From: Thermacetogenium sp. UBA5472 | GTDB lineage: Bacteria; Bacillota; DSM-12270; Thermacetogeniales; Thermacetogeniaceae | Length of the DNA: 27,001 nt | Assembly (NCBI GenBank): GCA_002426495.1 | Contig: DIQC01000065.1 | Coordinates: forward strand, 68,424-95,424 | Direction: 5' to 3' | In this document: piece by piece, positions 7,104 to 17,557 of the stretch | Layout: every line of letters starts with the position of its first letter | Numbering within the stretch: the stretch's first letter is position 1 | Notes under the pieces: generated by a model | Told to the model about the DNA's origin: nothing | Database searches by the model: none | What the model saw: the letters and a program-made list of their open reading frames with translations, nothing else | Program-made: the position numbers and the translations under genes

Positions 7104-10100
7104 ATGAAGTATTCAGAACTAATAAGTTTTAACCCAATTGAGGACGTCATTCAGCTTACTGCAGCTGATGATAAGGACAAGGCACGAGAATATGTCAAAA
7201 CTTATGTTATGTCGGACAAGATGGCTGAAAGTATGCAGGTACCGGTGATTGACCAACTGCAGATGGATGAAGTAGTAGATAATAAAGGTGTGCTGATCGT
7301 TGGAAACTATGGTACTGGTAAATCGCACTTGATGTCCGTTATCTCCTCAATTGCTACAGATAAAGATAATTTGCAATATCTTCAAAACAAGAAGTTTGCT
7401 AAGAGCATGGAGCGAGTCGCCGGAAAATATGAGGTACTCCGTATTGAAATTGGTGGCGTTACCATGTCACTGCGAGAGATAGTGTTTGGTTTTATACAGG
7501 ATGATTTCGAACAGCGCGGCATTAAGTTCGATGTGCCAGACTTCTCCACTGTTCGCGACAATAAAAAGCTCATTAAAGATATGATGATGGCTTTTTCGGC
7601 CAAATATCCGGATAAAGGATACCTGATTGTAGTGGACGAGTTCTTGTCCTACCTATCTTCCCGCAATGAAAGGGACATCGTCCTAGACCTTGAGTTTTTC
7701 CGTGCCTTGGGTGAAATGTGTTCCAAATCCAAGATGCGTGTGATTTTTGGTGTACAGGAGAAAATCTTTGATAATCCAAGGTTCAGTTTTGTATCTGATA
7801 CACTCAAAAAGGTTAGCGACCGCTTTACACAGATTATTATCACGAAAGAAGATACTTCTTATGTTGTTTCCGAGCGTATTTTGAAAAAGACCCCGGAGCA
7901 GAAGGCATTGATCAGGAAGCACCTGGAAAAGTTCTGTGGCCTTTATACAGGCATGTCCTCAAAGTTGGATGAATTTGTTGATCTGTTCCCGATTCATCCT
8001 TCCTACATTGACGTTTTTACTAAAATTTATTTGATTGAAAACCGTCACATTTTGAAGAACATTTCTATGACCATCAAGGATATTTTCGATACAGAAGTTC
8101 CTGAAGACGCACCCGGCGTGATTTCCTTTGATGATTATTGGCCTGCTATCAAATCAAATGGCCTGCTCAAAAGCGATATAACAATCAGCCGTGTTGTGAA
8201 TGCCAGTCAGCAGTTGGAAGAAATCGTTAACCGTTCATTCCCGAAACCTGTCTACAAGCCTCTTGCCATAAAAATCATCTATGCCCTCAGCGTACACAGG
8301 TTGACCACCAATGGTTTAGATGTGCAATTTGGCCTGACAGCAGAAAACCTTAAAGACGATCTATGCCTATTTTTACCTATGCCAGAACAAGATGCTGATT
8401 TCCTGCTGGGTGTTGTGAAAACCACATTAAAGGATATCATGACCACTGTGTCTGGCCAGTTCATTATTTATAACGAAGCCAACAACCAATATTACATAGA
8501 TGTCGACAAAATTATTGACTATGATGAAAGAATTAAACAAAAAGCATCTGTCATGGCAGATTCCGAGCTGAACCGGTATTTCTATACTGTTGTATATCAG
8601 TGCCTCGAATGGGATGCAAAACAATATGTAACGAACTTCAATATTTACGAATATGACCTGAACTGGGATTCCCATAATGTTTTCCGTGAAGGCTATCTGT
8701 TTATGGGTTTGCCGGGTGAGCGCAGCACTGCCCAACCGGAGCGTGATTTTTATATACACATCATGCCACCATATGATGCAAGTGGAACAACGGTACAAAA
8801 TCTTCAAGATGAGGTTTATCTGTATTTTAAGTCTACGGCTGATTTTCGCGAGACATCGGGTCTCTTTGCGGCGGCAAGCAGCCTCGCAGAGATCAGCGAA
8901 GGCAAGGATAAGGATGCCTATTTGTCAAAGGTCACAATGCTTCGCAAGATACTAGTGAAATATCTGGGTGAAAACAAAAATACCTGCTTTGATGTTTTGT
9001 ATAAAAGGCAAAAGCATCAGATAATTGAAGTCCTGAAAGGACGCTATAACAGGGACTTTACCTTTAAGGATACCATTGATCTTGTGGCATCCCTTTGTTT
9101 TGAGGAGTACTTTGGAGATAAATATCCTGACTATCCGATCATGAAGACAAAAATTACTCGCAATAATATGGCTGATCATGCCCGTGCTGCTTTCGATTAT
9201 TTCGCCGGTAGAAAGACACAGCAGTCAAGGACCATGCTGCAGAGTTTCGGCATTTTGAAGGATGACAAAATACGTCCGGAAGGTTCCAAGTATGCATCTT
9301 ACTATATCGACCTGATTAAGAAGCTGCCACCGCAGGGCGTTTTGAATTATTCCGATCTGTTCGAACTGCGCTTTATGGATGTCTACATAGACAAGAAGTT
9401 TAAAATTGAGAATATTTTCACGCCAATTATTTTCTTGTCACTGGTGTATGCCGGCCATGCGGTTATTACATTAAAAAATGGAACGACCATTACGGCATCT
9501 AACCTGGATCAGGTTCCTAAGATGGCAGTTACGGATCTGTATGAGTTCAAATATATCTCTAGGCCCGCTCAGATTTCTATGGCAGAGTTAAAAAAACTTT
9601 TTGAGATTCTGGACATTAATCCGGTGTTGCTTGACAATCCGAATGATCGAGAAAAAGGCGTGGCCGAACTGTTGAAAAAGGCGCAAGAGCTTTGTAACTC
9701 TGCAGTAATGGCAAATAACAAATTAAATAACGATTTTGATTTGTGGGGTGAGCCATTAGCTAACACAGCACAGATAAAGATATTACAGAAGGCTTGTGCT
9801 GCAGTACGGGACGAGTTTAGCAACTATACCGCTAAGTTTAATACTCCGGCAAAACTGAACAATTTCAGCCTTTCTAGCGATGAAGTAGAAACTCTTGGTA
9901 AACAAATCGCGCTTATTAAGGTGATACAGGAGTATACGATATTCAAAACGGATTTCGCTTCAGCTGTGTCCTATATTTCTAATATTGAGTTTATAGATCT
10001 TGGTGCCGAGTTCAAATCCGAAGTAGATAATGCAAAAGCTGCTTTCCGAGATATTCGGGATGATATCATGGATGGTGCTGCCGGTGATACTTCTGCCCAG

Positions 10101-10796
10101 CAGGTCAACACTATGTTGACGAAAGTAAAAGAAAAATACATCACCATCTACTTCGATTCCCATAAGAAAAAGAGGCTGGATATTGATGACGCGAAGCGGC
10201 GTGGCAAGATTCAGGAAAGTATTGCTCTTTCTAATTTGAAAAGGCTACGTACCATTGAGATTTTGTCTTCCGCAAAACTGGCGGCAATCGAGCGGGACTT
10301 GTCTGAACTAAAAGTATGTTATGAACTGACACCAGAAGAGCTGAAGGCGAACCCGTTTTGCCCTCATTGCCGTTATAACCTTGGCGATAGAGTAAAGAAC
10401 GTATTCGGTCAGTTGGACCACTTGGAAAATCGTATTGACGATCTTGTGGCTGAGTGGACACAGACACTCCTGAACACAGTCTCTGATCCGATTGTGTCAA
10501 GCCAGAAGGAATACCTGAGAGCTGACCAGCAGAGGGTTATTGATGATTTCATTTCATCTAATACACTGCCGAAACGTGTCGATGATTTTTTTGTCAAGAG
10601 CATTAACGCACTGTTGAAGGGCTTTGAACCGGTGGTAATACCAACAGAAGACTTAATGCAGAAACTGGATGAACTTGGCCCATGTGATGTGGATACCTTT
10701 AAATCAAAGGTTGCTGACATTGTGGCTGGTTACATCAAAGGCAAAGATCCTAGTAAACTCCGCATTATTGTGAAACGCAAGGAAAGAGAGGTTTAA
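7104..10796 (+). CDS. brxC: BREX ATPase BrxC (PglY/DUF6079-like)
   Basis: This is the large P-loop ATPase of the BREX system, 1230 residues, expected to act with PglX and PglZ in phage DNA discrimination. Walker A is GNYGTGKS at residues 67-74, and Walker B is YLIVVDEF at about 172-179, within an AAA-like N-terminal third. The middle and C-terminal parts are mainly helical. A zinc-knuckle-like FCPHC occurs near residue 1085, before the last helical section. No membrane segment is visible. The length is typical of BrxC-type proteins. The start is fixed by a duplicated AGGAGG site. The stop is followed after three bases by pglX, so the two are co-translated. The frame is intact, and GC content is clearly higher than in the central part of pglX. 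Confidence 0.85.
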   Translation: MKYSELISFNPIEDVIQLTAADDKDKAREYVKTYVMSDKMAESMQVPVIDQLQMDEVVDNKGVLIVGNYGTGKSHLMSVISSIATDKDNLQYLQNKKFAKSMERVAGKYEVLRIEIGGVTMSLREIVFGFIQDDFEQRGIKFDVPDFSTVRDNKKLIKDMMMAFSAKYPDKGYLIVVDEFLSYLSSRNERDIVLDLEFFRALGEMCSKSKMRVIFGVQEKIFDNPRFSFVSDTLKKVSDRFTQIIITKEDTSYVVSERILKKTPEQKALIRKHLEKFCGLYTGMSSKLDEFVDLFPIHPSYIDVFTKIYLIENRHILKNISMTIKDIFDTEVPEDAPGVISFDDYWPAIKSNGLLKSDITISRVVNASQQLEEIVNRSFPKPVYKPLAIKIIYALSVHRLTTNGLDVQFGLTAENLKDDLCLFLPMPEQDADFLLGVVKTTLKDIMTTVSGQFIIYNEANNQYYIDVDKIIDYDERIKQKASVMADSELNRYFYTVVYQCLEWDAKQYVTNFNIYEYDLNWDSHNVFREGYLFMGLPGERSTAQPERDFYIHIMPPYDASGTTVQNLQDEVYLYFKSTADFRETSGLFAAASSLAEISEGKDKDAYLSKVTMLRKILVKYLGENKNTCFDVLYKRQKHQIIEVLKGRYNRDFTFKDTIDLVASLCFEEYFGDKYPDYPIMKTKITRNNMADHARAAFDYFAGRKTQQSRTMLQSFGILKDDKIRPEGSKYASYYIDLIKKLPPQGVLNYSDLFELRFMDVYIDKKFKIENIFTPIIFLSLVYAGHAVITLKNGTTITASNLDQVPKMAVTDLYEFKYISRPAQISMAELKKLFEILDINPVLLDNPNDREKGVAELLKKAQELCNSAVMANNKLNNDFDLWGEPLANTAQIKILQKACAAVRDEFSNYTAKFNTPAKLNNFSLSSDEVETLGKQIALIKVIQEYTIFKTDFASAVSYISNIEFIDLGAEFKSEVDNAKAAFRDIRDDIMDGAAGDTSAQQVNTMLTKVKEKYITIYFDSHKKKRLDIDDAKRRGKIQESIALSNLKRLRTIEILSSAKLAAIERDLSELKVCYELTPEELKANPFCPHCRYNLGDRVKNVFGQLDHLENRIDDLVAEWTQTLLNTVSDPIVSSQKEYLRADQQRVIDDFISSNTLPKRVDDFFVKSINALLKGFEPVVIPTEDLMQKLDELGPCDVDTFKSKVADIVAGYIKGKDPSKLRIIVKRKEREV

Positions 10797-10799
10797 TAA

Positions 10800-13316
10800 A
10801 TGGAACCGAGAAAACTGACCAAGGAGGATATTGATAAGGTTCGCGATATAGAAGGATTTCCAATAGGTACAGATGAGGACATTATCGCTTTGTCGAATCC
10901 ACCTTATTATACGGCTTGCCCGAATCCGTTCGTCGAGGAGTTCATCTGGGAAAATGGGACTCCTTATGATGAGGATACGGATGATTATCATAGAGAACCG
11001 TTTACTTATGATGTTAGCGAAGGAAAGCATGACCCTTACTATATGGCTCATGGATACCATACAAAGGTACCGCATATGGCAATAATGCGATATATACTAC
11101 ATTATACCGAACCTAACGATATCGTATTAGATAGCTTTTGTGGAACAGGTATGACTGCTGTAGCTTCGCTACAATGTGATACCGACGATTATGAAATCAA
11201 ACAAAACATAGCTTCTTCTGTAAAAAAAGCAAAGTGGGGAAAAAGAAATACCATAGTAGCAGATTTATCCCCTATTGCTTCTTTCATTGCTTCGAATTAT
11301 GCAACAGAAATTGATATGAACAAATTTTATGCCATAGTTGAACCTATTCTATGTAAGGTGCAAAATGAATATGGTTGGATGTATGAAACAATTGTTGATG
11401 GTCAAAAGTGCAATATAAATTATTTAGTATGGTCAGATGCTTATGTATGTAAGAATTGTTCGCAGGAATTTATCTATTGGGATGCGGTCTATGATGAAAA
11501 ATCTGGGAAGACAAAATCAACTGTATTTTGCCCATGTTGTGGTGCAAAACTTACCACAAGAGATTTTGAGAAGGCATACATTAGCGAATATGATCAATAT
11601 TCAGCAGAATTAACAAGAACAGTTAAACAGAAGATGGTGATGATTAAATATACATCTGGAAAATCTCAATTTAAAAAGATTCCTGACAAAACGGATATAT
11701 CATTATGTGAAAAGATTTCGAATATGGAAAACAATAGTTGGGTACCAACGATGAAAATTGAAGAAGGAGACAAAACTGGAGAACCATTACGTATTAATGT
11801 TGATAAGGCTTATAAATATTACACAAAACGAAATCTATTTATTTTATCTAAGTTATATGAAAAATTTGAATCCATTCAAGATATACGTTATAAGAATATG
11901 GCTAAATTTTTATTCTCATCAGTGTATTCTCGGTCTCACAGAATGAATAGATATATGCCGAACTATAATCGCCATGTTGGGCCATTGGCTGGCACTCTAT
12001 ATTTTCCATTTTTTTCTGCTGAAATTAATGTATTTCAGCTTTTTAAAAATAAACTTGAAGCAATTAAAAAACTAGGAAACATTAATGGGAATGCTTTAAT
12101 TTCGACTCAATCAGCAACATGCCTGTTAAATATTGGTGATAATACTATTGATTATATTTTCACTGATCCGCCCTTTGGAGATAATATAATGTATTCCGAA
12201 TTAAATTTTGTAAATGAGTGTTGGAATAAAGTAATTTCCAATAACACATGTGAAGCCATAATGAACAAAAGTCAAGGGAAAAGTCTTGTTCATTATCAGA
12301 GATTAATGAACTCCGCATTAAAAGAGTGCCATAGAGTATTAAAACCAGGGCGTTGGCTCACTGTAGAATTTCATAATTCAAAAAATACCGTGTGGAATGC
12401 AATACAAGAATCAATTAATTACGCAGGATTTATTATTGCGGATGTAAGGACTTTGGATAAAAAGAAAGGAACAACAAACCAACTATCATATGGTTATACA
12501 GTAAAGCAGGATCTTGTAATATCTGCATATAAGCCTAAAGAAAAATTTAAAAGAGAGTTTACAGCAAATGCTGGTAGTGAGGAAAACGCTTGGACATTTG
12601 TTCGCAATCATCTAGATAATATACCTGTAGTCATTGTAAGAAATTATAAGATTGAGCCTGTTGCAGAAAGACAAGCATATCTATTATTTGATAGGATGGT
12701 TGCGTACCATATTATGAATGGAATACCGGTTCCACTTGATGCCACAGATTTCTATCATGGCCTAGATGAAAAGTTCTTGAAACGAGATGACATGTACTTC
12801 TTGCCTGACCAAGTAAACGAATATGATACGGCAAGGATTAAATACGGTGTTGAAACAATTCAGTTTAGACTGTTTGTAACCAACGAGAAAACTGCAATTA
12901 CATGGTTATATCAGCAACTGGATGAGCCGCAGACCTATGCCGAAATTCAACCAAAGTTTATGCAGGAAGTAAAGTCTGTTGATAGATACGAAGATATGCC
13001 AGAGTTAGCTGTACTGTTGGAGGAAAACTTCTTGCAGGACGAAAATGGCCGCTGGTACATTCCGGATAGAACTAAGGAAGGCGATGTGGCAAAACTGCGT
13101 GAAAAGAAGCTGTGGAAAGAATTTGAAGGCTATATGAACAGCAAAGGTAAGCTTAAGCTGTTCAGATCTGAAGCCATCCGTGTGGGCTTCTCAAGGCTAT
13201 GGAAGGATAAAAACTATCAGGCCATTGTAGAACTTGCAGAACGCCTGCCGGAGAAAACCATTCAGGAAGATCCAAACCTGCTGATGTACTACGATATCAG
13301 TTTGAGCAGAATCTGA
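10800..13316 (+). CDS. pglX: BREX type 3 DNA methyltransferase PglXI
   Basis: This is a putative adenine-specific DNA methyltransferase of 838 residues that would mark host DNA at the BREX site. The N-terminus has NPPYYTACPNPF at 33-44 (a motif IV-like NPPY), followed by the SAM-binding motif FCGTGMT at about 112-118. A second tetrad, TDPPFG, occurs at 455-460. Between them is a possible zinc ribbon (CKNC near 217-220 and CPCC near 243-247). The C-terminal 200 residues form the region preceding the helicase gene. The bases from about 11200 to 12600 are far more AT-rich than the two ends: two sampled 60-base lines, 12001 and 12181, each contain 13 G+C, against 25 in line 13081. That block covers the likely target-recognition part and may have been exchanged. 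Ribosome site GAGAGG lies upstream, three bases after brxC. Confidence 0.85.
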   Translation: MEPRKLTKEDIDKVRDIEGFPIGTDEDIIALSNPPYYTACPNPFVEEFIWENGTPYDEDTDDYHREPFTYDVSEGKHDPYYMAHGYHTKVPHMAIMRYILHYTEPNDIVLDSFCGTGMTAVASLQCDTDDYEIKQNIASSVKKAKWGKRNTIVADLSPIASFIASNYATEIDMNKFYAIVEPILCKVQNEYGWMYETIVDGQKCNINYLVWSDAYVCKNCSQEFIYWDAVYDEKSGKTKSTVFCPCCGAKLTTRDFEKAYISEYDQYSAELTRTVKQKMVMIKYTSGKSQFKKIPDKTDISLCEKISNMENNSWVPTMKIEEGDKTGEPLRINVDKAYKYYTKRNLFILSKLYEKFESIQDIRYKNMAKFLFSSVYSRSHRMNRYMPNYNRHVGPLAGTLYFPFFSAEINVFQLFKNKLEAIKKLGNINGNALISTQSATCLLNIGDNTIDYIFTDPPFGDNIMYSELNFVNECWNKVISNNTCEAIMNKSQGKSLVHYQRLMNSALKECHRVLKPGRWLTVEFHNSKNTVWNAIQESINYAGFIIADVRTLDKKKGTTNQLSYGYTVKQDLVISAYKPKEKFKREFTANAGSEENAWTFVRNHLDNIPVVIVRNYKIEPVAERQAYLLFDRMVAYHIMNGIPVPLDATDFYHGLDEKFLKRDDMYFLPDQVNEYDTARIKYGVETIQFRLFVTNEKTAITWLYQQLDEPQTYAEIQPKFMQEVKSVDRYEDMPELAVLLEENFLQDENGRWYIPDRTKEGDVAKLREKKLWKEFEGYMNSKGKLKLFRSEAIRVGFSRLWKDKNYQAIVELAERLPEKTIQEDPNLLMYYDISLSRI

Positions 13317-13337
13317 TGATGCGAAGGAGAATATGAC

Positions 13338-16010
13338 ATGCTTGATATCGGCGATTTCGCTTTTGATTCAGTGGCAGGTGATAATGTGCAGGTGCTGGAG
13401 AAAATCGAAGTATGGGGTTATGTATCCTACAAGGTTTTTAATCCGGGGACGGGCTGTGTCTATAAGGCAACAGAAGAACAATTGAATATGCAAGGCAGTC
13501 CAGTTCAATATGATGAAAACTATTTGCGTTATGTGACGATGCTTTCCAAAATCAAAAATGAGACTGCCGGTGGCTTTCTTTCTTCCCTGACAAGTGGAGT
13601 CATTCCATTACCCCACCAGTTTCATGTGTTAAACCGTGCAATGGAAACCAATAACATACGCTTTATCCTTGCGGACGAGGTTGGTCTTGGTAAAACCATC
13701 GAGGCCGGAATGATTATCAAAGAACTGAAGACCCGTGGCCTTGTGCAGCGAGTTCTGGTGGTCTGCCCCACGGGTCTGGTGACTCAGTGGGCTTCTGAAA
13801 TGCAGGAGAAGTTTCATGAGAAATTTAATGTCATCCTTCCGTCAGATTACGATACTATTCGCCGTCTGACGGATAACGATGACGTGTATAGCCAGTACGA
13901 CCAAGTTATCTCTCCGATGGATTCCATCAAGCCTATCGAAAAACACGAAGGCTGGACCGAGGAAAAGGTAAATAAGTACAATGAAGAAAGAATTTATTCG
14001 ATCATAAATAGTGGCTGGGATTTGATAATTATCGATGAGGCCCACCGTGTGGCCGGTTCCTCCGGTGAAGTGGCGAGGCATAAACTGGGTCTTTTGCTGT
14101 CGCAGGCTAGCCCCTATCTGCTGCTGCTTTCGGCAACCCCACACAACGGCAAAACCGAGCCGTTCCTGCGCTTGGTGCGTCTGCTTGATGAGGACGCTTT
14201 CCCCAATGCAAAATCTATAGTAAAAGAACAGGTCGCTCCATACTTGATACGTACAGAAAAGCGTGAGGCCATCGATAACAACGGCAATAAGCTGTTTAAG
14301 AACAGAATAACGAATCTTGTGACTCTGAATTGGGATGAACGACATACACTTCAACGGGAGTTGTATGAAATGGTCAGCTCCTATGTTTCCAAGAGCTATA
14401 ACAAGGCACTGCGAAACAAAAAGAAGGATATGTGTCTGATCTTCCTGCTCATAATTATGCAGCGAATGGTGACCAGCAGTACGGCTGCTATAAAGCAAAG
14501 TCTGGAGAGACGGTTGAATGTTCTGCAGAACCAGAGCACACGTGTCGGTTCCCTGACCGAAGAAGACCTTGATGATCTGGATATCGAAGATGGTGTCGAA
14601 GAAGCTTTAGAAGCGATTTCCCTTAATTTAAACGAGGAGATAGAGGAATTGCAGGAGATTATTGCTGTGGTGAAACAGGCCGAATTCCAGCATACAGATG
14701 TAAAGGTTGAAAAATTGATTGATATCATTGATGAGATTATAAGCGAAGACCATGATCAAAAAATTATAATATTTACTGAGTTTGTGGCCACTCAGCAATA
14801 TCTGCAGAAACTCTTAGTGGGCAAAGGCTATACAGTAACCATTCTGAATGGCGGCATGAACATAAATGAGAGAAACGAGGCTTTGCAGGAATTTCGCAGC
14901 GAGACTAGCATCTTTATTTCCACCGATGTCGGTGGCGAAGGTTTGAACTTACAGTTTTCCAATATTATTATCAATTATGATCTGCCGTGGAACCCGATGA
15001 AGATTGAACAGCGCTGCGGTCGTGTAGATCGTATTGGCCAGCAGCGGGATGTTTATGTTTATAATTTTATTGTCGGCGATACAGTAGAAAATCGTGTGCG
15101 AGAGGTCTTGGAAGAAAAACTTTCTGTTATTCTCAAGGAAATGGGTGTTGATAAATATTCGGATGTTCTCGATAGTGAAGTGGCTGAGTGCGACTTTACG
15201 GAAGTCTATATGAGATCCATCGGCAAGCCCAGTAGAGTTGAGAAAAATTTTTATCCGATAGAATCCGAAATGAAGCAGCAGCTGGAAAACTCTAAGAAAT
15301 ATAAAGATATCATCAAAGAAGAAAAAGACTTGACCAAGCTGGTTGGTAAAGGCTCTGATTTTGAGGTAGAGGCAGCTTTGCGGAAAATGCTTGCTTATTA
15401 TGAAAGCTGGCAAGGACGCTATTTGCATCTGATAGATCGAATTGGAATCAATGATGAAGAAATTATCAGGCATCTTCGTACAAATATTATGCAGGACAAA
15501 ACCTCTCCGCTACTCTCTGTTAGCATTAAAGACTTCCCAAACGAAGCGGGTTATTTCATGCTGTGTGAGCTTTCGATTTCTGATGATGAAAGTGGCAGAC
15601 GTATTATTCCGATTTTCGTGAATGAAAATCATGTGCTTCGACCGATGGCTGGTAAACGGTTGATGGATGTTTTTCTTGACGAAAACAGTGTATTGACCAT
15701 TGGTACAGCTCCTGATATCAGTGAAGAGGATTATCAGAAACTTGAAAAAATGAGTATAGATTTTGCATATGAAGCTTTTGTTGAGCTAAAGGAAAAGCAA
15801 ATTCGGCTCCATCAAGAGAGCTATAATAAATACATGTATGCGTTGAGACTGCGCATGGATGCTGCTGAACATATCGGAATTGAGAATATCCGAAGGTCAC
15901 GTTTAGCAAAGCTGCAGATGGAAAAAGCCTCTATCGAGGCAGATTATAAAAAAGGCATTCAGGTATATCCCGACTTTAGATTAATGACCCTTGTCAGATT
16001 GGAGGCCTAG
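13338..16010 (+). CDS. brxHII: SNF2/RapA-like helicase BrxHII of BREX type 3
   Basis: This superfamily 2 DNA translocase of 890 residues is the helicase component found in type 3 BREX operons. Visible motifs are Q-region PLPHQFHVLNRAM; motif I DEVGLGKT at 113-120; motif II IDEAH at 232-236; motif III LSATPHNGKTEPF; C-terminal lobe motifs IIFTEFVATQQYL and STDVGGEGLNLQF; and motif VI QRCGRVDRIGQ at about 558-568. The last 250 residues are helical and probably contact partners. The call rests on SNF2/HepA-type motifs plus the operon position between pglX and pglZ. The start is supported by AAGGAG, and the gene begins 21 bases after pglX and ends two bases before pglZ. Nothing suggests damage. 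Confidence 0.85.
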   Translation: MLDIGDFAFDSVAGDNVQVLEKIEVWGYVSYKVFNPGTGCVYKATEEQLNMQGSPVQYDENYLRYVTMLSKIKNETAGGFLSSLTSGVIPLPHQFHVLNRAMETNNIRFILADEVGLGKTIEAGMIIKELKTRGLVQRVLVVCPTGLVTQWASEMQEKFHEKFNVILPSDYDTIRRLTDNDDVYSQYDQVISPMDSIKPIEKHEGWTEEKVNKYNEERIYSIINSGWDLIIIDEAHRVAGSSGEVARHKLGLLLSQASPYLLLLSATPHNGKTEPFLRLVRLLDEDAFPNAKSIVKEQVAPYLIRTEKREAIDNNGNKLFKNRITNLVTLNWDERHTLQRELYEMVSSYVSKSYNKALRNKKKDMCLIFLLIIMQRMVTSSTAAIKQSLERRLNVLQNQSTRVGSLTEEDLDDLDIEDGVEEALEAISLNLNEEIEELQEIIAVVKQAEFQHTDVKVEKLIDIIDEIISEDHDQKIIIFTEFVATQQYLQKLLVGKGYTVTILNGGMNINERNEALQEFRSETSIFISTDVGGEGLNLQFSNIIINYDLPWNPMKIEQRCGRVDRIGQQRDVYVYNFIVGDTVENRVREVLEEKLSVILKEMGVDKYSDVLDSEVAECDFTEVYMRSIGKPSRVEKNFYPIESEMKQQLENSKKYKDIIKEEKDLTKLVGKGSDFEVEAALRKMLAYYESWQGRYLHLIDRIGINDEEIIRHLRTNIMQDKTSPLLSVSIKDFPNEAGYFMLCELSISDDESGRRIIPIFVNENHVLRPMAGKRLMDVFLDENSVLTIGTAPDISEEDYQKLEKMSIDFAYEAFVELKEKQIRLHQESYNKYMYALRLRMDAAEHIGIENIRRSRLAKLQMEKASIEADYKKGIQVYPDFRLMTLVRLEA

Positions 16011-16012
16011 GG

Positions 16013-17557
16013 ATGTTCGGAAACTATGTGTATGAGAGATCTCCTGCAAAATACGCCGATAAAATCCTTTTAATGATAGATGATGACAATTTGGATGAAA
16101 CCACAAATTATAGTGCTGATTTCTTGGCACATGGTTTTGAAGTGATAAAGTATAAAGATGACCTAAGTTTCCGTATTGAATATGAGGAAAAGTTGAATAA
16201 TGACGGAGATAAGATTGCCGCCGTAGCCCACACAGATAGTTACATACCTTATGACATCAGATGCAGGTTACATAATTTTACTATCTCACTCTCCAGTCTA
16301 TTCCCTATGTTAAATATAGATGTACTGAGAGGAAAATCAGCGCTTGACCTTGACTTGCTGTGTTTATCATATCAGTCGAACACTGAAAATCTGTGGACGC
16401 GAAATCAGACCGAGCATTTTTTTCGAACAAAGGTTTACACTAAGGCTAATGTGAAAAAATATCTGACGCAAACCTTGTGTAAATTGAAGTCGTTGATGAA
16501 GAGCACTAGTTCCTATGGAGGTTGGCTGTTAATTGCAAAAGAAAATCCGGAATATGAGGATTCGATTGCAATTACTGAGGAAAAAATAAATTATAAAGAT
16601 TGGTTCGCCATCGCTGAAGAGAAAGCAAAAATCGATGTATTGGCGGTTAAATATGATATAGAAATCGATACATCTGAAATCAATCGTCGATTTCAGGATT
16701 ACGCTCTGGCTCAGTTTGGCCAGCTATCACAAATCATTGATAGGGGCACACCAGTATTAATCAGCAGAGCGATGGAATATATCCATGAAAACAGCTCAAA
16801 GTTTGTGATTATCGTCATGGATGGTATGTCCGAGTTTGATTGGAATATCATTTCCAAATCCTTCAGCGATATTCCATACGAGCAAACTGCAGCGTTTGCC
16901 ATGATTCCGACGACTACATCTGTCTCGAGGCAATGTCTGTTGTCTAACAAATATCCAAGCCAGCTCCTAGAGCCGTGGAAGCAGAGCAAGGAAAAGGCTG
17001 GATTTATCGCCTGCGCAAAAGAATTAGGTTATACCGAAGAACAGATCGGTTATGCCCGTGGATATGATGCCGAATTCAACTCATTTGTCAGATGCGGAGT
17101 CATCATCATCAACGATGTAGATGATTTGATTCATGCTCAACAACAAGGGCGGCTTGGTATGTTTAATGACATTACAGTACTGGCGAATCAGTCAAAACTA
17201 GCAGATGCGACAAAGCGTTTTTTGGCAGCAGGCTATGATGTCTATATAACATCTGATCACGGCAATACGCCATGTACAGGTTTGGGAAAACTCATGGGGA
17301 CTGGCGTTGAAGTCGAAACAAAGAGCCGGAGGATGCTGGTACTAAAGGACTTTGCAGATAAAGAAACATTACTAGAAAAATACGGATTGATAGAATATCC
17401 GAAGTATTATCTAACGAAGGATTATGATTACCTTATCTGCGATATTGGCGATTCTTTTGACGCCAAAGGCGAAGATGTGATGACCCATGGTGGGATCACA
17501 CTTGACGAGGTGGTTGTGCCTTTTATCAAAATTAAGGCGGTGCAGAAGAATGGCTAA
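16013..17557 (+). CDS. pglZ: BREX phosphatase-like protein PglZ
   Basis: This PglZ-domain protein of 514 residues belongs to the alkaline phosphatase superfamily. Metal-site-like motifs are in order: IIVMDGMSEFDW with D270, PTTTSVSRQ at about 299-307 holding the likely Thr nucleophile, and TSDHGNT with D415-H416. The ending has THGGITLDEVVVPFI, typical for the family. The N-terminal 250 residues are the variable helical part. In BREX, PglZ is essential and thought to act with PglX and BrxC, but its substrate is not settled. GGAGG lies eight bases before the start, two bases after the helicase stop, and the gene overlaps brxA by eight bases. The protein seems on the short side for a BREX PglZ, but all core motifs are present. 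Confidence 0.85.
   Translation: MFGNYVYERSPAKYADKILLMIDDDNLDETTNYSADFLAHGFEVIKYKDDLSFRIEYEEKLNNDGDKIAAVAHTDSYIPYDIRCRLHNFTISLSSLFPMLNIDVLRGKSALDLDLLCLSYQSNTENLWTRNQTEHFFRTKVYTKANVKKYLTQTLCKLKSLMKSTSSYGGWLLIAKENPEYEDSIAITEEKINYKDWFAIAEEKAKIDVLAVKYDIEIDTSEINRRFQDYALAQFGQLSQIIDRGTPVLISRAMEYIHENSSKFVIIVMDGMSEFDWNIISKSFSDIPYEQTAAFAMIPTTTSVSRQCLLSNKYPSQLLEPWKQSKEKAGFIACAKELGYTEEQIGYARGYDAEFNSFVRCGVIIINDVDDLIHAQQQGRLGMFNDITVLANQSKLADATKRFLAAGYDVYITSDHGNTPCTGLGKLMGTGVEVETKSRRMLVLKDFADKETLLEKYGLIEYPKYYLTKDYDYLICDIGDSFDAKGEDVMTHGGITLDEVVVPFIKIKAVQKNG

Noticed and set aside
13842..14498. Minus-strand frame of 218 codons
   Set aside because: It lies fully within the helicase gene, shows no family pattern, and the plus-strand protein has all SF2 motifs.
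7104..17557. DISARM or plain R-M system instead of BREX
   Set aside because: A PglZ-domain protein, a BrxC-like ATPase and a BrxA-like gene in type 3 order fit BREX. No DrmA/DrmB/DrmC or HsdS-like gene is present.
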